34,830 bases of DNA from TMED108 sp964386795 (GTDB lineage Bacteria > Fidelibacterota > Marinisomatia > Marinisomatales > TCS55), in contig CAYLUE010000014.1 of the NCBI GenBank assembly GCA_964386795.1, forward strand, positions 1 to 34,830, given 5' to 3'. This document shows positions 8,888-18,185 of this stretch, piece by piece. The position numbers and the translations under genes were made by a program. Each line of letters starts with the position of its first letter. The stretch's first letter is position 1. The notes under the pieces are model-generated. The model was not told where the DNA came from and ran no database searches. It was given only the letters and a program-made list of their open reading frames with translations.

Positions 8888-9568
8888 TTGAATGATGACG
8901 AATTAAGATATTTTAAACAATATCGAGAACTATTTGGAAATGAAATTTTCCTTTCATTGGAAAAGAAAAGCTCGAATAAAAACAGCCAGGAAAAACGTGA
9001 AATTTTAAAAAATAGATCATCAGACCTAGCTTCTTATAATAATGAAATAAAAAATTGTTTAAAATGCGAACTAGGATCAACTCGAAATAATTTTGTCTTT
9101 GGAGTTGGAGATTTCAATGCTTCATTGATCCTAGTTGGTGAGGCCCCAGGCGCACAAGAAGATCTAAGAGGTGAGCCATTTGTAGGTAGGGCAGGTAAAT
9201 TATTAGACCAAATGCTTTCTGCTATTAATAGGTCCAGAGAAAAAGATGTTTTTATATGCAATGTATTAAAATGCAGGCCTCCAGATAATCGTGACCCTTC
9301 AAAAAATGAAATAGAAAAGTGTGAACCGTATTTGGTTAATCAAATTGATTTGATTCAGCCAAAACTCATTGTAGCTTTAGGCAGAGTCGCTGGAAAGACG
9401 CTCCTGAGTGTGGATAAGTCGTTGAAAGATATGCGCAATACTATTCATAATTACCATGGAACAGATTTAATCGTTACTTATCACCCAGCCGCTTTATTGA
9501 GAAATTCCAATTGGAAGCCAGATGCGTGGAAGGACTTCAAATGGATACGTTCACTTATTGATAAATAA
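8888..9568 (+). CDS. Uracil-DNA glycosylase, family 4 (Fe-S)
   Basis: 226 residues. It removes uracil from deaminated DNA. The four 4Fe-4S cysteines of family 4 are visible: C57 and C60 (CLKC), C129 (VLKCRPP) and C145 (EKCEPYL). The uracil-binding motif is GEAPG (84-88), with GEPFVGRAGKLLDQML after it and the C-terminal motif HPAALLR (199-205). The start must be the TTG at 8888, because an in-frame TGA lies four codons upstream and the nearby ATGs are out of frame. A charged 50-residue extension precedes the catalytic domain. A family 5 enzyme is also encoded at 26964-27695. Confidence 0.93.
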   Translation: MNDDELRYFKQYRELFGNEIFLSLEKKSSNKNSQEKREILKNRSSDLASYNNEIKNCLKCELGSTRNNFVFGVGDFNASLILVGEAPGAQEDLRGEPFVGRAGKLLDQMLSAINRSREKDVFICNVLKCRPPDNRDPSKNEIEKCEPYLVNQIDLIQPKLIVALGRVAGKTLLSVDKSLKDMRNTIHNYHGTDLIVTYHPAALLRNSNWKPDAWKDFKWIRSLIDK

Positions 9569-9576
9569 AAATTGCT

Positions 9577-10947
9577 ATGCCAAACAAAGATAAAATTGAA
9601 TTAAAAGGACAACCTCAGTCTATTGAAGCTGAACAGGCAGTTTTAGGGTCTATGCTTACTACAAAAGAGGCAGTAAGTAAGGCTTTACAATGGCTGAAGC
9701 CTAATATGTTTTATAAAGATGCTCATATACGTATCGCCTCATGCATGGTTGACCTTTTTGAAAAAGGCGAACCAATTGATGCGGTTTCAGTTGTAGATCG
9801 ATTAAAAAAGAAAAACGAATTAAAAGGTGTTGGAGGTGCTTACTATATCTCTGGATTAGCAGAGTCTGTACCTACCACAGCAAATGTTGAGTATTATGCT
9901 AAAATTGTTCTAGAAAAAAGTATTCTACGTACCCTTATACAGGTTTCCCATGAAGTTTCAAAAAATGCCTCTGAAGACAATCAAGATGTAGATGATATAT
10001 TAGATGCAGCAGAATCAGCTATATTTAATATATCTGAAAAGCGACTTAAGGGAGGTTTTGATCATTTAGGATCAATGCTTCACCAAACATTTGAACAGCT
10101 AGATAAGATTGCCGCTACACCTGGTTCAATTACAGGTGTTGCATCTGGTCTTGTTGACTTAGATAATATGACCTCAGGTTTTCAAAAAGGTGAACTAATC
10201 ATTGTTGCAGGTAGGCCAGGTATGGGAAAAACCGCTCTTGCGTTATCAATGGGCAGAAATGCAGCTGTCATGGATCAGGTTGGCGTTGGGATGTTTAGCT
10301 TAGAAATGGCCAATCATCAGCTCGCTATGCGCCTACTTTGCGCTGAGGGAAGGGTTGATAGTCATCTAGTGAGAACTGGGAAATTGCCAAAAAGCCAAAT
10401 GAAAAATTTAAGTATTGCCTCTGGGAATCTCGCTGAAGCTCCCATTTATTTAGATGATACCGCAGGGATGTCTGTCTTAGAAGTAAGAGCTAAAGCACGT
10501 CGCTTAAAAGCAGAGAAAGATATTGGGTTAATTATTGTTGATTATTTGCAATTAATGACTGGACCAAAAGGGGTAGAAAGCAGGCAGCAAGAAATTTCAC
10601 ATATATCAAGATCGCTTAAGAATCTAGCGAAAGAGATCGAAGTTCCAGTAGTTGCCTTATCGCAGCTTTCAAGAGCTGTTGAAAGCAGAACAGATCGGCG
10701 CCCTCAATTATCAGATCTAAGAGAATCAGGCGCCATTGAGCAAGATGCGGATGTCGTTATGTTTTTATATCGTCCCTGGATTTACTCTCAAGAAGATGAA
10801 GATAAAGGGAAGGCTCAGGTTATGGTCGCAAAACAAAGAAATGGACCAACTGGCAATATCAATGTAACATTTATTGATAGATTTGCTCGATTTGAAAATT
10901 CAGCAAGAATTTCTGAGCCAGAAGCTGAATCAGCATTTAATGGATAA
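9577..10947 (+). CDS. dnaB: Replicative DNA helicase DnaB
   Basis: 456 residues, normal length. The N-terminal DnaB domain (about 12-115) opens with PQSIEAEQAVLGSML. The RecA-like helicase core follows, with Walker A GRPGMGKT (212-219), SLEM (241-244), Walker B VDYLQLM (321-327), SQLSRAVESR and the arginine-containing end LRESGAIEQDADVVMFLYRP. It unwinds DNA at the replication fork as a hexamer. No intein is present. The stop overlaps the next start by 8 bases. Confidence 0.97.
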   Translation: MPNKDKIELKGQPQSIEAEQAVLGSMLTTKEAVSKALQWLKPNMFYKDAHIRIASCMVDLFEKGEPIDAVSVVDRLKKKNELKGVGGAYYISGLAESVPTTANVEYYAKIVLEKSILRTLIQVSHEVSKNASEDNQDVDDILDAAESAIFNISEKRLKGGFDHLGSMLHQTFEQLDKIAATPGSITGVASGLVDLDNMTSGFQKGELIIVAGRPGMGKTALALSMGRNAAVMDQVGVGMFSLEMANHQLAMRLLCAEGRVDSHLVRTGKLPKSQMKNLSIASGNLAEAPIYLDDTAGMSVLEVRAKARRLKAEKDIGLIIVDYLQLMTGPKGVESRQQEISHISRSLKNLAKEIEVPVVALSQLSRAVESRTDRRPQLSDLRESGAIEQDADVVMFLYRPWIYSQEDEDKGKAQVMVAKQRNGPTGNINVTFIDRFARFENSARISEPEAESAFNG

Positions 10948-13126
10948 TCCTATTTCAAGACTAGTCCCCTTTATTGGGGGTGAATTCCCAAAGAATTTCA
11001 ATCAATTAATGCAAAGTATTTCTCATTATAATTTTGATGATGACGAAAAGCTAAAAGTGCAATTATGGAAGGCATATGAGTTTGGCATAAAGCGGCACGA
11101 AGGACAAAAGCGATTATCTGGGGAACCGTATTTTGATAGTCATTGCGTGGAAGTAGCTAAAATTTTAGCTACTTGGAACATGGATATAACGACCATTATC
11201 TCAGGAATGTTGCATGACACAGTCGAAGATACAGAAACAACAATTGATGAAATCAAATCAGAATTTGGTCAAGATGTTGCAGATTTAGTTGATGGGGTAA
11301 GCAAATTAAGTGGAATACATTTTTCAAGTCGCAAAGCAGAGCAGGCTGGAAATTTTATGAAAATGCTAATCTCTGTCGCAAGCGACCTTAGAGTAATAAT
11401 CATTAAATTTGCTGATAGATTGCATAATATGAAGACAATTCAATATATGTCTCGCATAAAGCAGCGTAGAATTGCTATTGAAACTCGTGATGTGTATGCG
11501 CCTCTTGCACATCGATTAGGTATGGCAAGCGTTAAATGGATGTTAGATGATTTAGCTTTGCAGGTTTTAAATCCAGATATCTATAAAGAAATTGATAAAA
11601 AACTAAAATCGTCAAATAAAGAACGTGATAAGTACATTAAAACTATTACTTCAGCCTTGAATGATGAATTAATAATTAATAAAATGAATCCAAGGGTCTA
11701 TGGTAGGCCTAAATCCCACTCGTCTATATATGGGAAAATGATTCAAAGAGAAAAAGCCTTTGAAGAAATTCATGACATTCTAGCTGTGCGGGTTGTAGTA
11801 AATAAAGTTGAAGAATGCTACTTGGCGCTGGGTGTTCTTCACCAGAAATTCAAACCTATTCAAGATAGGTTTAAAGATTTTATTGCTATGCCAAAAAGCA
11901 ATGGGTATCAATCCATACATACCACAATTATTGGCCCACAAGGAAAAATTATTGAAATTCAAATTCGAACTGATGATATGGAAAAAACTGCAGAAATTGG
12001 TGTGGCTGCCCATTGGAGGTATAAGGAAGGTGAAGCATCTTCTAAAAATATTGATTCGCACGTTGAATGGTTGCGTGACCTTCTTGATATGCTTCAAAGC
12101 GAAGAAAATGACCCAAAAGAATTTATGCATCTATTAAAAATAGATCTTTTTGGAGATGAGATTTTTGTTTTTACACCTGAAGGTGATTTGATACAATTAC
12201 CTGCAAATTCGACACCAATTGATTTTGCCTATAATGTTCATACGGAGATTGGTAAAACTTGTTTAGGCGCTAAGGTGAACAATAAAGTTGTACCATTAAA
12301 TACTATTCTTAAAAATGGTGATAATGTTGAAGTAATTACTAGTAATTCACAGAGGCCTAACTATGGATGGTTAGAATTTACAGTAACGTCTAAAGCTAGA
12401 AATAAAATTAAAAGTTACTTACATAAAAAAGAAAGCGAAGAAAGCGTCAAAATAGGTGAACAGCTATTCATCAAAAGTCTCAGAAGGTTAAAGCTAATTA
12501 ATCAGTCTGAAAAATTAAAAAATAGTTTTTCCAAATTTGGACTAGATACCGTAGAGAAGCTCTTTGAAGCTATTGGAAAAGGAGAGATTGCAATTCGTGA
12601 ATTAATCGAAAAAACTTCAATAAAAAAAGAAGAAATAAAGGATATTGAGGATAGTAGGTTTTTCAATTTTAGAAAAAACGAAAGCAAGAGCATTAAGCTA
12701 GAGGGTATAAAAAATGTTATGGCCAATTTTGGCAAATGTTGCAATCCAATACCAGGAGATAGTATGGTTGGTTTTGTTACAAGAGGAAGAGGAATGACTG
12801 TTCATCGTGCTAATTGTTATAATCTGCCGATATCAAATGAAGAGTCAGATAGATTGGTTCCAGTAGAATGGGAAGTTTCTAGATCTGATCTTTTTAATGT
12901 ACATCTAAAAGTTATTGGTCAAGATAGAAAAGGTTTATTAAAAGATATGACTGAAACAATTTCAAAATTAAATATTAATATGACCTCTGTGGATATTAAA
13001 GTAAAAGATACCGTAGCAATAGCTAGACTTATTATACAAGTAAGCAATCTAAAGCAGTTAGATAGGGTATTGAGGAAAGTTTCTGAAGTAAAAAGCATTG
13101 ATAAAGTTTCTCGCATTCAAAACTAA
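10940..13126 (+). CDS. Bifunctional (p)ppGpp synthetase/hydrolase (Rel/SpoT)
   Basis: 728 residues from the ATG at 10940, which overlaps the dnaB stop by 8 bases. A TTG at 10874 would need a 74-base overlap and adds unrelated residues. Order: HD hydrolase (H68, then HDTVEDT at 92-98); synthetase with RPKSHSSIYGKM, RFKDFIAMPKSNGYQSIH and IEIQIRT; TGS (DEIFVFTPEGDLIQLPANSTPIDFAYNVHTEIG); a Zn-finger-like segment NFGKCCNPIPGDSMVGFVTRG; and a C-terminal ACT domain (VHLKVIGQDRKGLLKDMTETI). Both catalytic sites look intact, so it probably makes and degrades the stringent-response alarmone. RFKD fits the RxKD signature of bifunctional enzymes. Confidence 0.95.
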   Translation: MDNPISRLVPFIGGEFPKNFNQLMQSISHYNFDDDEKLKVQLWKAYEFGIKRHEGQKRLSGEPYFDSHCVEVAKILATWNMDITTIISGMLHDTVEDTETTIDEIKSEFGQDVADLVDGVSKLSGIHFSSRKAEQAGNFMKMLISVASDLRVIIIKFADRLHNMKTIQYMSRIKQRRIAIETRDVYAPLAHRLGMASVKWMLDDLALQVLNPDIYKEIDKKLKSSNKERDKYIKTITSALNDELIINKMNPRVYGRPKSHSSIYGKMIQREKAFEEIHDILAVRVVVNKVEECYLALGVLHQKFKPIQDRFKDFIAMPKSNGYQSIHTTIIGPQGKIIEIQIRTDDMEKTAEIGVAAHWRYKEGEASSKNIDSHVEWLRDLLDMLQSEENDPKEFMHLLKIDLFGDEIFVFTPEGDLIQLPANSTPIDFAYNVHTEIGKTCLGAKVNNKVVPLNTILKNGDNVEVITSNSQRPNYGWLEFTVTSKARNKIKSYLHKKESEESVKIGEQLFIKSLRRLKLINQSEKLKNSFSKFGLDTVEKLFEAIGKGEIAIRELIEKTSIKKEEIKDIEDSRFFNFRKNESKSIKLEGIKNVMANFGKCCNPIPGDSMVGFVTRGRGMTVHRANCYNLPISNEESDRLVPVEWEVSRSDLFNVHLKVIGQDRKGLLKDMTETISKLNINMTSVDIKVKDTVAIARLIIQVSNLKQLDRVLRKVSEVKSIDKVSRIQN

Positions 13127-13147
13127 ACAATATTATAACATCTAATT

Positions 13148-13564
13148 ATGGGAAGATTATTAGCTATTGATCATGGCGAAAAGCGAATTGGCTTAGCGCT
13201 ATCTGATCCTAATAAAATAATCTCAAAACCACTGAAAACTATTTCATTCTCAAATTATGACAATCTTTCTATTGATTTAATTGAGATTATTGAAAGATAT
13301 GAAATAGAAAAACTCATCATTGGTCTTCCAATTGGAATGCATGGAGCAAATACTCTTCAAACTGATAAGGTAGAAGATTTTACAAATTATCTAAAAAATA
13401 AAATCGATATACCTATTATTATGTTTGATGAACGGCTTAGTTCGGTAAGCGCAAAGAAATCCCTAGTTGAGCAAGGTATTAAAACAGGTCACAATAAATC
13501 AAAAATTGATGATACTGCTGCTGCAATTTTCCTGCAGCACTATCTAGATCAATTAAATTACTAA
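13148..13564 (+). CDS. ruvX: Holliday-junction resolvase-like nuclease YqgF/RuvX
   Basis: 138 residues. RNase H-like fold with the start GRLLAIDHGEKRIGLALSDP carrying the first catalytic aspartate. IGLPIGMHGANTLQTDKVEDF and DERLSSVSAKKSLVEQG follow, and KIDDTAAAIFLQHYLD carries the last acidic pair. YqgF is linked to 16S pre-rRNA 5' processing in E. coli and to Holliday-junction processing in other bacteria. The stop overlaps the next start (TAATG). Confidence 0.93.
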   Translation: MGRLLAIDHGEKRIGLALSDPNKIISKPLKTISFSNYDNLSIDLIEIIERYEIEKLIIGLPIGMHGANTLQTDKVEDFTNYLKNKIDIPIIMFDERLSSVSAKKSLVEQGIKTGHNKSKIDDTAAAIFLQHYLDQLNY

Positions 13565-15042
13565 TGAAGATATCTAGCCTTACGCCATTAAAATTAGCAT
13601 TGATTTCTGGAGTATCGATTGGATTATCCTATCCGCCATTTTTTGGGATGTTGGCTTTATTTGGATTTATCCCGTTAATCAGGATTTGGTTAACTGAAAA
13701 AATAATTGATTCAATAAAATACTCCTATTTTGCAGCTATTATTGCCAATACGATATCATTATACTGGATAGGGCTTAATTCTGGGGCATCATTTTTACCA
13801 GTTATTATTTCTCTGGTTGCAGCAATACTATATCTTTCAATCTTTTGGGCTATACTAGGAGGTGCTGTTAGCTGGTTTAAAGATAAATTTAATTATATAG
13901 AATACTTAATTCCGTTTATGTGGGTTTCTATGGAATTTATCCGTAGTTATGGACCGCTTGCCTTTTCTTGGTCGAATCTTGCCTTAACCCAAACAAAATT
14001 TTTAAGTATTTTGCAAATAATTGATACAACTGGATCAGAAGGGGTAGCTTTCTGGATCATGCTTATTAATGCAGCATTATATTTATCAATCTTTACAAAT
14101 AAACTCAATCCAAAAAAAAATCTAATTTTATTTTTAATAATAATAATTCCAATTTTTTATGGAAACTATAAATTTCGCGCATTGAGCAATATGCACTGGG
14201 AAAAAAGAAATGTCTCAATTATCCAACCCAATATTGATCCAAATCTAAAATGGGAGGCGAGCTATAGGAATGAATTGTATGAAGTAATGGATTCATTAAA
14301 CACAATCGCTTACTCATTGAAACCTGATTTAGTTTTGTGGCCAGAAGCAGCACTACCAAATTATATGCGCGTTTCTTATTTAAATAATAAATTTGAAAAA
14401 TTAGTCGACTCAACATCAATCCCTTTGATGATGGGAACTCTTGACTATAAAGCGTCACCTAATGATAAAAAAATATATAATGGCTCTATTTTCTTTAGCT
14501 CTAAAGAAAATAAATTATATCATAAATTATTTTTAGTGCCTTTTGCAGAATATATTCCTCTTTCATCAAGATTTCCCATTTTGAAACAATTAAATTTTGG
14601 ACAAGGAAACTTTTCCCATGGTGATGAATTTACCACTTTTCAATTAGACTCGGTTTTATTTAGCAATATGATATGTTATGATTCAACTAATCCATTACTG
14701 GCTAGACAGTTTATTGTAGAAGGAGCACGTTTTTTTACTATTGAAGCAAACGTAGCTTGGTTGCAAAACTCATCTGGTGTTCGACAATATTATGAAATTG
14801 CTAAATTAAGGGCAGTTGAATATAGAACTGGTATTGCTATGAGTGCGAATACAGGAATTTCTGCAATTATTAATCCGCTTGGTGAGGAAATCTATAAAGC
14901 CTCTTTTAATGAGCAGAAAGTATTTAAAGGTGAAGTTTACTTAAATAATGAATTAACTTTTTATGCAAAATATGGAAATATTTTTTCTATACTTTGCTTA
15001 TTTATCAGTTTAATATGCTTTGTTCTTATCAAAATAAAATAA
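13564..15042 (+). CDS. lnt: Apolipoprotein N-acyltransferase
   Basis: 492 residues. Inner-membrane enzyme that N-acylates the N-terminal cysteine of lipoproteins, the last step of lipoprotein maturation in Gram-negatives. The first 200 residues hold about six membrane helices. The nitrilase-like periplasmic domain then has the expected triad: E261 (LWPEAALP), K321 (YHKLFLVPFAEYIP) and C371 (MICYDS). A final helix (about 473-490) anchors the C-terminus. Its presence supports a two-membrane cell envelope and fits the lipobox protein at 31840. Confidence 0.94.
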   Translation: MKISSLTPLKLALISGVSIGLSYPPFFGMLALFGFIPLIRIWLTEKIIDSIKYSYFAAIIANTISLYWIGLNSGASFLPVIISLVAAILYLSIFWAILGGAVSWFKDKFNYIEYLIPFMWVSMEFIRSYGPLAFSWSNLALTQTKFLSILQIIDTTGSEGVAFWIMLINAALYLSIFTNKLNPKKNLILFLIIIIPIFYGNYKFRALSNMHWEKRNVSIIQPNIDPNLKWEASYRNELYEVMDSLNTIAYSLKPDLVLWPEAALPNYMRVSYLNNKFEKLVDSTSIPLMMGTLDYKASPNDKKIYNGSIFFSSKENKLYHKLFLVPFAEYIPLSSRFPILKQLNFGQGNFSHGDEFTTFQLDSVLFSNMICYDSTNPLLARQFIVEGARFFTIEANVAWLQNSSGVRQYYEIAKLRAVEYRTGIAMSANTGISAIINPLGEEIYKASFNEQKVFKGEVYLNNELTFYAKYGNIFSILCLFISLICFVLIKIK

Positions 15043-15656
15043 AATCACTTACTTGTATTGTTTTTATGCTATCTATTGGCTTATGCCAGCAAAAAGAACA
15101 AAAATCATTTGACCCAGTAGTCAAATCTTTATTGCTTCCTGGATGGGGACAACAAGATTTAGGTTTTAATAAACGCTCAAGAGTATATAATTATCTTGAA
15201 GCTGGAATTCTTATTTCTATTTTTGTTACATCAAAATATTCTAATGAAATAAAAAGAAACTATATAGCATTTGCTTCTGAGCATGCTGCCGTTAATTCTA
15301 TGGATAAAGACCATGAGTTTTGGGTGGATATTGGTAATTATAACTCTAGATTTGAATATAACGATGAGCATTTAAGAAATAGACAGAGTGATGATTTATA
15401 TCCCCAGGGAAATGGTTGGCACTGGAAGTGGGATAATATTGACAATAGAAATTCTTTTGAATCAAAAAGAATATTATCTGATAATTTAAAATTAGTATCA
15501 ACATTTGCTGTTGGTGGTTTAATTATGAATCATGCTATTTCATCAATTGATGCGCTATATTTAAAGAGAAAGCTGAAAAATAATAAGTTAACAATTGTCC
15601 CTTTTATTAAAGATAATGCAATGACTGTTGGCTATAATATAGTTTATAAATTTTAG
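15015..15656 (+). CDS. Membrane-associated protein with LPGWGQ motif (DUF5683-like)
   Basis: 213 residues from the ATG at 15015 (a TTG 21 bases earlier is also possible). There is a signal-like hydrophobic stretch ending near LSIGLCQQ. KSLLLPGWGQQDLG follows, the short motif seen in DUF5683-type proteins of FCB bacteria. Two hydrophobic helices (YNYLEAGILISIFVTS and STFAVGGLIMNHAIS) flank an aromatic-rich, probably periplasmic loop. I do not recognise a precise function. It overlaps the lnt end by 28 bases and is followed two bases later by the EcfT-like gene. Confidence 0.6.
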   Translation: MLCSYQNKIKSLTCIVFMLSIGLCQQKEQKSFDPVVKSLLLPGWGQQDLGFNKRSRVYNYLEAGILISIFVTSKYSNEIKRNYIAFASEHAAVNSMDKDHEFWVDIGNYNSRFEYNDEHLRNRQSDDLYPQGNGWHWKWDNIDNRNSFESKRILSDNLKLVSTFAVGGLIMNHAISSIDALYLKRKLKNNKLTIVPFIKDNAMTVGYNIVYKF

Positions 15657-15658
15657 GC

Positions 15659-16384
15659 ATGTTTAGTCATCCAATAGTTAACCTGTATTTCTTTTTAGCT
15701 TTATCACTGTCATTAATGCTGGGAAACTCTATATTGCATTTAGCAGTCTACGGAATAGTTATTCTACTTATTGCGCTAAAAAATACTAAGCTCATACCGA
15801 TAGTCATTCGTAAGTACCTGCCCACACTTTTCTTCTTTCCAATTATGCTGTTTATATACATTCTTTTTTCCTATGTTTTAACAGATTCAACGTTATATCA
15901 AACAATAAGCGAAGCATTTAATGCTTTTATTAAATTTAGCTTTATGATTATTTCAATGAATTTTTATTTGGAGCTTTCATCATCAGAAAATCTAATTAAA
16001 TCCTTAAGAAGTTTTTGGTCAAAATTAAATATTCAATGGAAATGGGTTGATAATTTTTTTCTTTTTTTAGCCTTATCTTTAAGATTCTATCCTACTTTTC
16101 AATCTCATTGGCAACATCAGAGAAATAGCCAGAAGGTATTAGGGATCAAATTTAATGATTCCTATTATGGTCGATTGGTAGAGATTTCAAAAGAACTTCC
16201 CTCTATTTTAGCGTATCAACTTGATAGGTCTGAAGATATTTCGCTCGCAATGAAGCTTCGTGGTTATGGTTCACATTTTCCAAGGAAGATCGTTGATCCC
16301 ATATATTTTAACCTTACAAATTTTTTACAAGTTTTTTTAGTCACAATCTTTTTTATTCAGCTATTTAGATTTGTTACGATATAA
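15659..16384 (+). CDS. EcfT/CbiQ-like transmembrane protein
   Basis: 241 residues with about five membrane helices, four in the first 110 residues and one at the C-terminus. The cytoplasmic part has LSLRFYPTFQSHWQHQRNSQ and later AMKLRGYGSHFP. The latter matches the A-x-R-G coupling motif by which EcfT proteins contact their ATPases in energy-coupling-factor vitamin or metal transporters. No EcfA ATPase or S-component lies nearby. ecfT directly before truA is also seen in Firmicutes, which supports the call. It overlaps truA by 14 bases. The cargo cannot be inferred. Confidence 0.72.
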   Translation: MFSHPIVNLYFFLALSLSLMLGNSILHLAVYGIVILLIALKNTKLIPIVIRKYLPTLFFFPIMLFIYILFSYVLTDSTLYQTISEAFNAFIKFSFMIISMNFYLELSSSENLIKSLRSFWSKLNIQWKWVDNFFLFLALSLRFYPTFQSHWQHQRNSQKVLGIKFNDSYYGRLVEISKELPSILAYQLDRSEDISLAMKLRGYGSHFPRKIVDPIYFNLTNFLQVFLVTIFFIQLFRFVTI

Positions 16385-17099
16385 AATTATTATACAGTAT
16401 GATGGAACCGCTTTTCATGGATGGCAAATTCAAAAAAAATATTTAACTATTCAAGGAGCCTTAGAGAATGCATTAAAGGATTTTACTTCAAAAAAAATCA
16501 ATGTATTTGGTTCTGGAAGAACCGATTCGGGTGTTCATGCATTAGGTCAGGTTGCTCATTTTGATTTACCAGAAGAAATAGACTCTAGCATTCTGATAAA
16601 CGCATTAAATGCTAAATTAGATTATCGTATTAAAATTATTGAATGCGAAAAAGTTAATAATGACTTCCATGCTCGTTATTCCGCAACCAAAAGACATTAT
16701 GTTTATAGGCTGCGTACCAACACTTTTTTACTTGATCATCATTACACTTACCATATTTTACCTGTTGATATAGATTTGCTAAATAGCGCTTCAAAATTAA
16801 TTTTAGGTGAACAAGACTTCACTTCGTTTAGTAAGAGTAATAAAAAAATCGTAAATAGAAATTGTCAAATTTATGAATCAATATGGAAAGAGGATAAGTC
16901 TATATTAAATTATCATATTACAGGTAATCGTTTTTTGCACCACATGGTTCGCTATCTTGTTGGTACTATGCTAGAAATTGGAAAGAATAATTACAGCATT
17001 AAACAATTTAAAGATTTATTACTTAACCCAAGAGAGAATGTCCAAATTTTTAAAGCACCATCTAAAGGATTGGTGCTAAAGCAGGTTGATTATGAATAA
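16371..17099 (+). CDS. truA: tRNA pseudouridine(38-40) synthase TruA
   Basis: 242 residues, normal length. It isomerises uridines 38-40 of the tRNA anticodon arm. It starts with YKIIIQYDGTAFHGWQIQ. The catalytic aspartate is D52 in GSGRTDSGVHALGQVAHFD. RHYVYRL and GNRFLHHMVRYLVGTMLEIG complete the pattern. The start is a TTG inside the ecfT-like gene; no in-frame ATG precedes the conserved first strand. The stop overlaps the protease start by 8 bases. Confidence 0.95.
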   Translation: MLRYKIIIQYDGTAFHGWQIQKKYLTIQGALENALKDFTSKKINVFGSGRTDSGVHALGQVAHFDLPEEIDSSILINALNAKLDYRIKIIECEKVNNDFHARYSATKRHYVYRLRTNTFLLDHHYTYHILPVDIDLLNSASKLILGEQDFTSFSKSNKKIVNRNCQIYESIWKEDKSILNYHITGNRFLHHMVRYLVGTMLEIGKNNYSIKQFKDLLLNPRENVQIFKAPSKGLVLKQVDYE

Positions 17100-18183
17100 A
17101 ATTATAATATCAATGTTATCTCCATTAATAATCCTTGCTCAATCACAATCGATTGAAGTATCAAGGCAAAACGCGCTAACCAATTCAATAGGCGTCGCTA
17201 GCCCCGGCGTCGCTAGCATCAATGTTACGCAAATTCAACGTTTTTCTGTAAATCCATGGTTTGAGCAATTTCAAAGAGATCCAGTTTTTTCACAACTCTT
17301 CCCATCGGAGTTAAATATGAGGGAAGTAAAAAGCTCCGGCTCTGGCGTTGTAATAAGCCCGGATGGTTACGTTGTTACAAATGACCATGTTGTTGAAAAT
17401 GCTTCAAAAATTATTGTAACGCTTCCTGGGGGTAATGAATACGAGGCTGAGGTAATAGGAGTTGATCAATTAACTGACCTTGCTCTATTAAAGCTTGATG
17501 GAGACAATTTTCCTTATATGAAGATTGGAGATTCAGATAAATTAATTATCGGCGAATGGGTGATTGCTCTTGGGAATCCATTTGGTTTATTTGATGTGAA
17601 TCAGCAGCCAACAGCAACCATAGGAATCGTTAGTGGTAAAGATATGGATTTTGGACAACAGGGTAGTCATGTTTTTCAAGATATGATTCAAACTGATGCT
17701 GCGATAAATCCCGGTAATAGTGGTGGTCCTTTAGTTAATGTAAAAGGTGAGGTAATTGGTATAAATACTTTTATATATACAGGAAATAGAAACAGGCAAG
17801 GATCTATTGGTATAGGTTTTGCTATTCCAATTAACCGTGCATTAAGTATTGTCAAAGAGCTTAGATCGAAAGGGAAAATTGTTAGGGGTTTTAATTTAGG
17901 ATTTCGCGGCCAATCACTGGATTCAAGAACCGCAAAACTTTGGCAAATGAATTCTAGCAAAGGTGTCATTATTGCCCAGGTTGCACCAAATAGCCCAGCC
18001 GATAAAGCTAAATTGCAATACATGGATGTAATTCTGAGCGTTGAGAATCAAAGCGTATCTAGCTTGAAAGATATTTATGAGATTATAGCAGTTCTTGACC
18101 TTCGACCAGGAGATCGTATTTCATTAAAAGTATGGCGGGAAGGTCGCATAATAAATAGATATTTAATTTTGGATAGCTTCTAA
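17092..18183 (+). CDS. HtrA/Deg-type periplasmic serine protease, one PDZ domain
   Basis: 363 residues from the ATG at 17092, which sits within the truA stop. It has an N-terminal hydrophobic signal or anchor (4-18). The trypsin-like domain has the triad H99 (TNDHVVENA), D129 (LTDLALLKLD) and S210 (NPGNSGGPLVN). One PDZ domain (about 275-360) includes GVIIAQVAPNSPADKAKLQYMDVILSV. A single PDZ resembles DegS or short DegQ enzymes, which act in envelope quality control. A 12-base sequence, GGCGTCGCTAGC, occurs twice 16 bases apart (starting near 17191), encoding GVASPGVAS at 34-42 in the variable linker. Confidence 0.92.
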   Translation: MNKIIISMLSPLIILAQSQSIEVSRQNALTNSIGVASPGVASINVTQIQRFSVNPWFEQFQRDPVFSQLFPSELNMREVKSSGSGVVISPDGYVVTNDHVVENASKIIVTLPGGNEYEAEVIGVDQLTDLALLKLDGDNFPYMKIGDSDKLIIGEWVIALGNPFGLFDVNQQPTATIGIVSGKDMDFGQQGSHVFQDMIQTDAAINPGNSGGPLVNVKGEVIGINTFIYTGNRNRQGSIGIGFAIPINRALSIVKELRSKGKIVRGFNLGFRGQSLDSRTAKLWQMNSSKGVIIAQVAPNSPADKAKLQYMDVILSVENQSVSSLKDIYEIIAVLDLRPGDRISLKVWREGRIINRYLILDSF

Positions 18184-18185
18184 AC

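Noticed and set aside
10874..10940. Upstream TTG start for the Rel/SpoT gene
   Set aside because: It adds 22 unrelated residues within dnaB. The ATG at 10940 gives an 8-base overlap like other junctions here.
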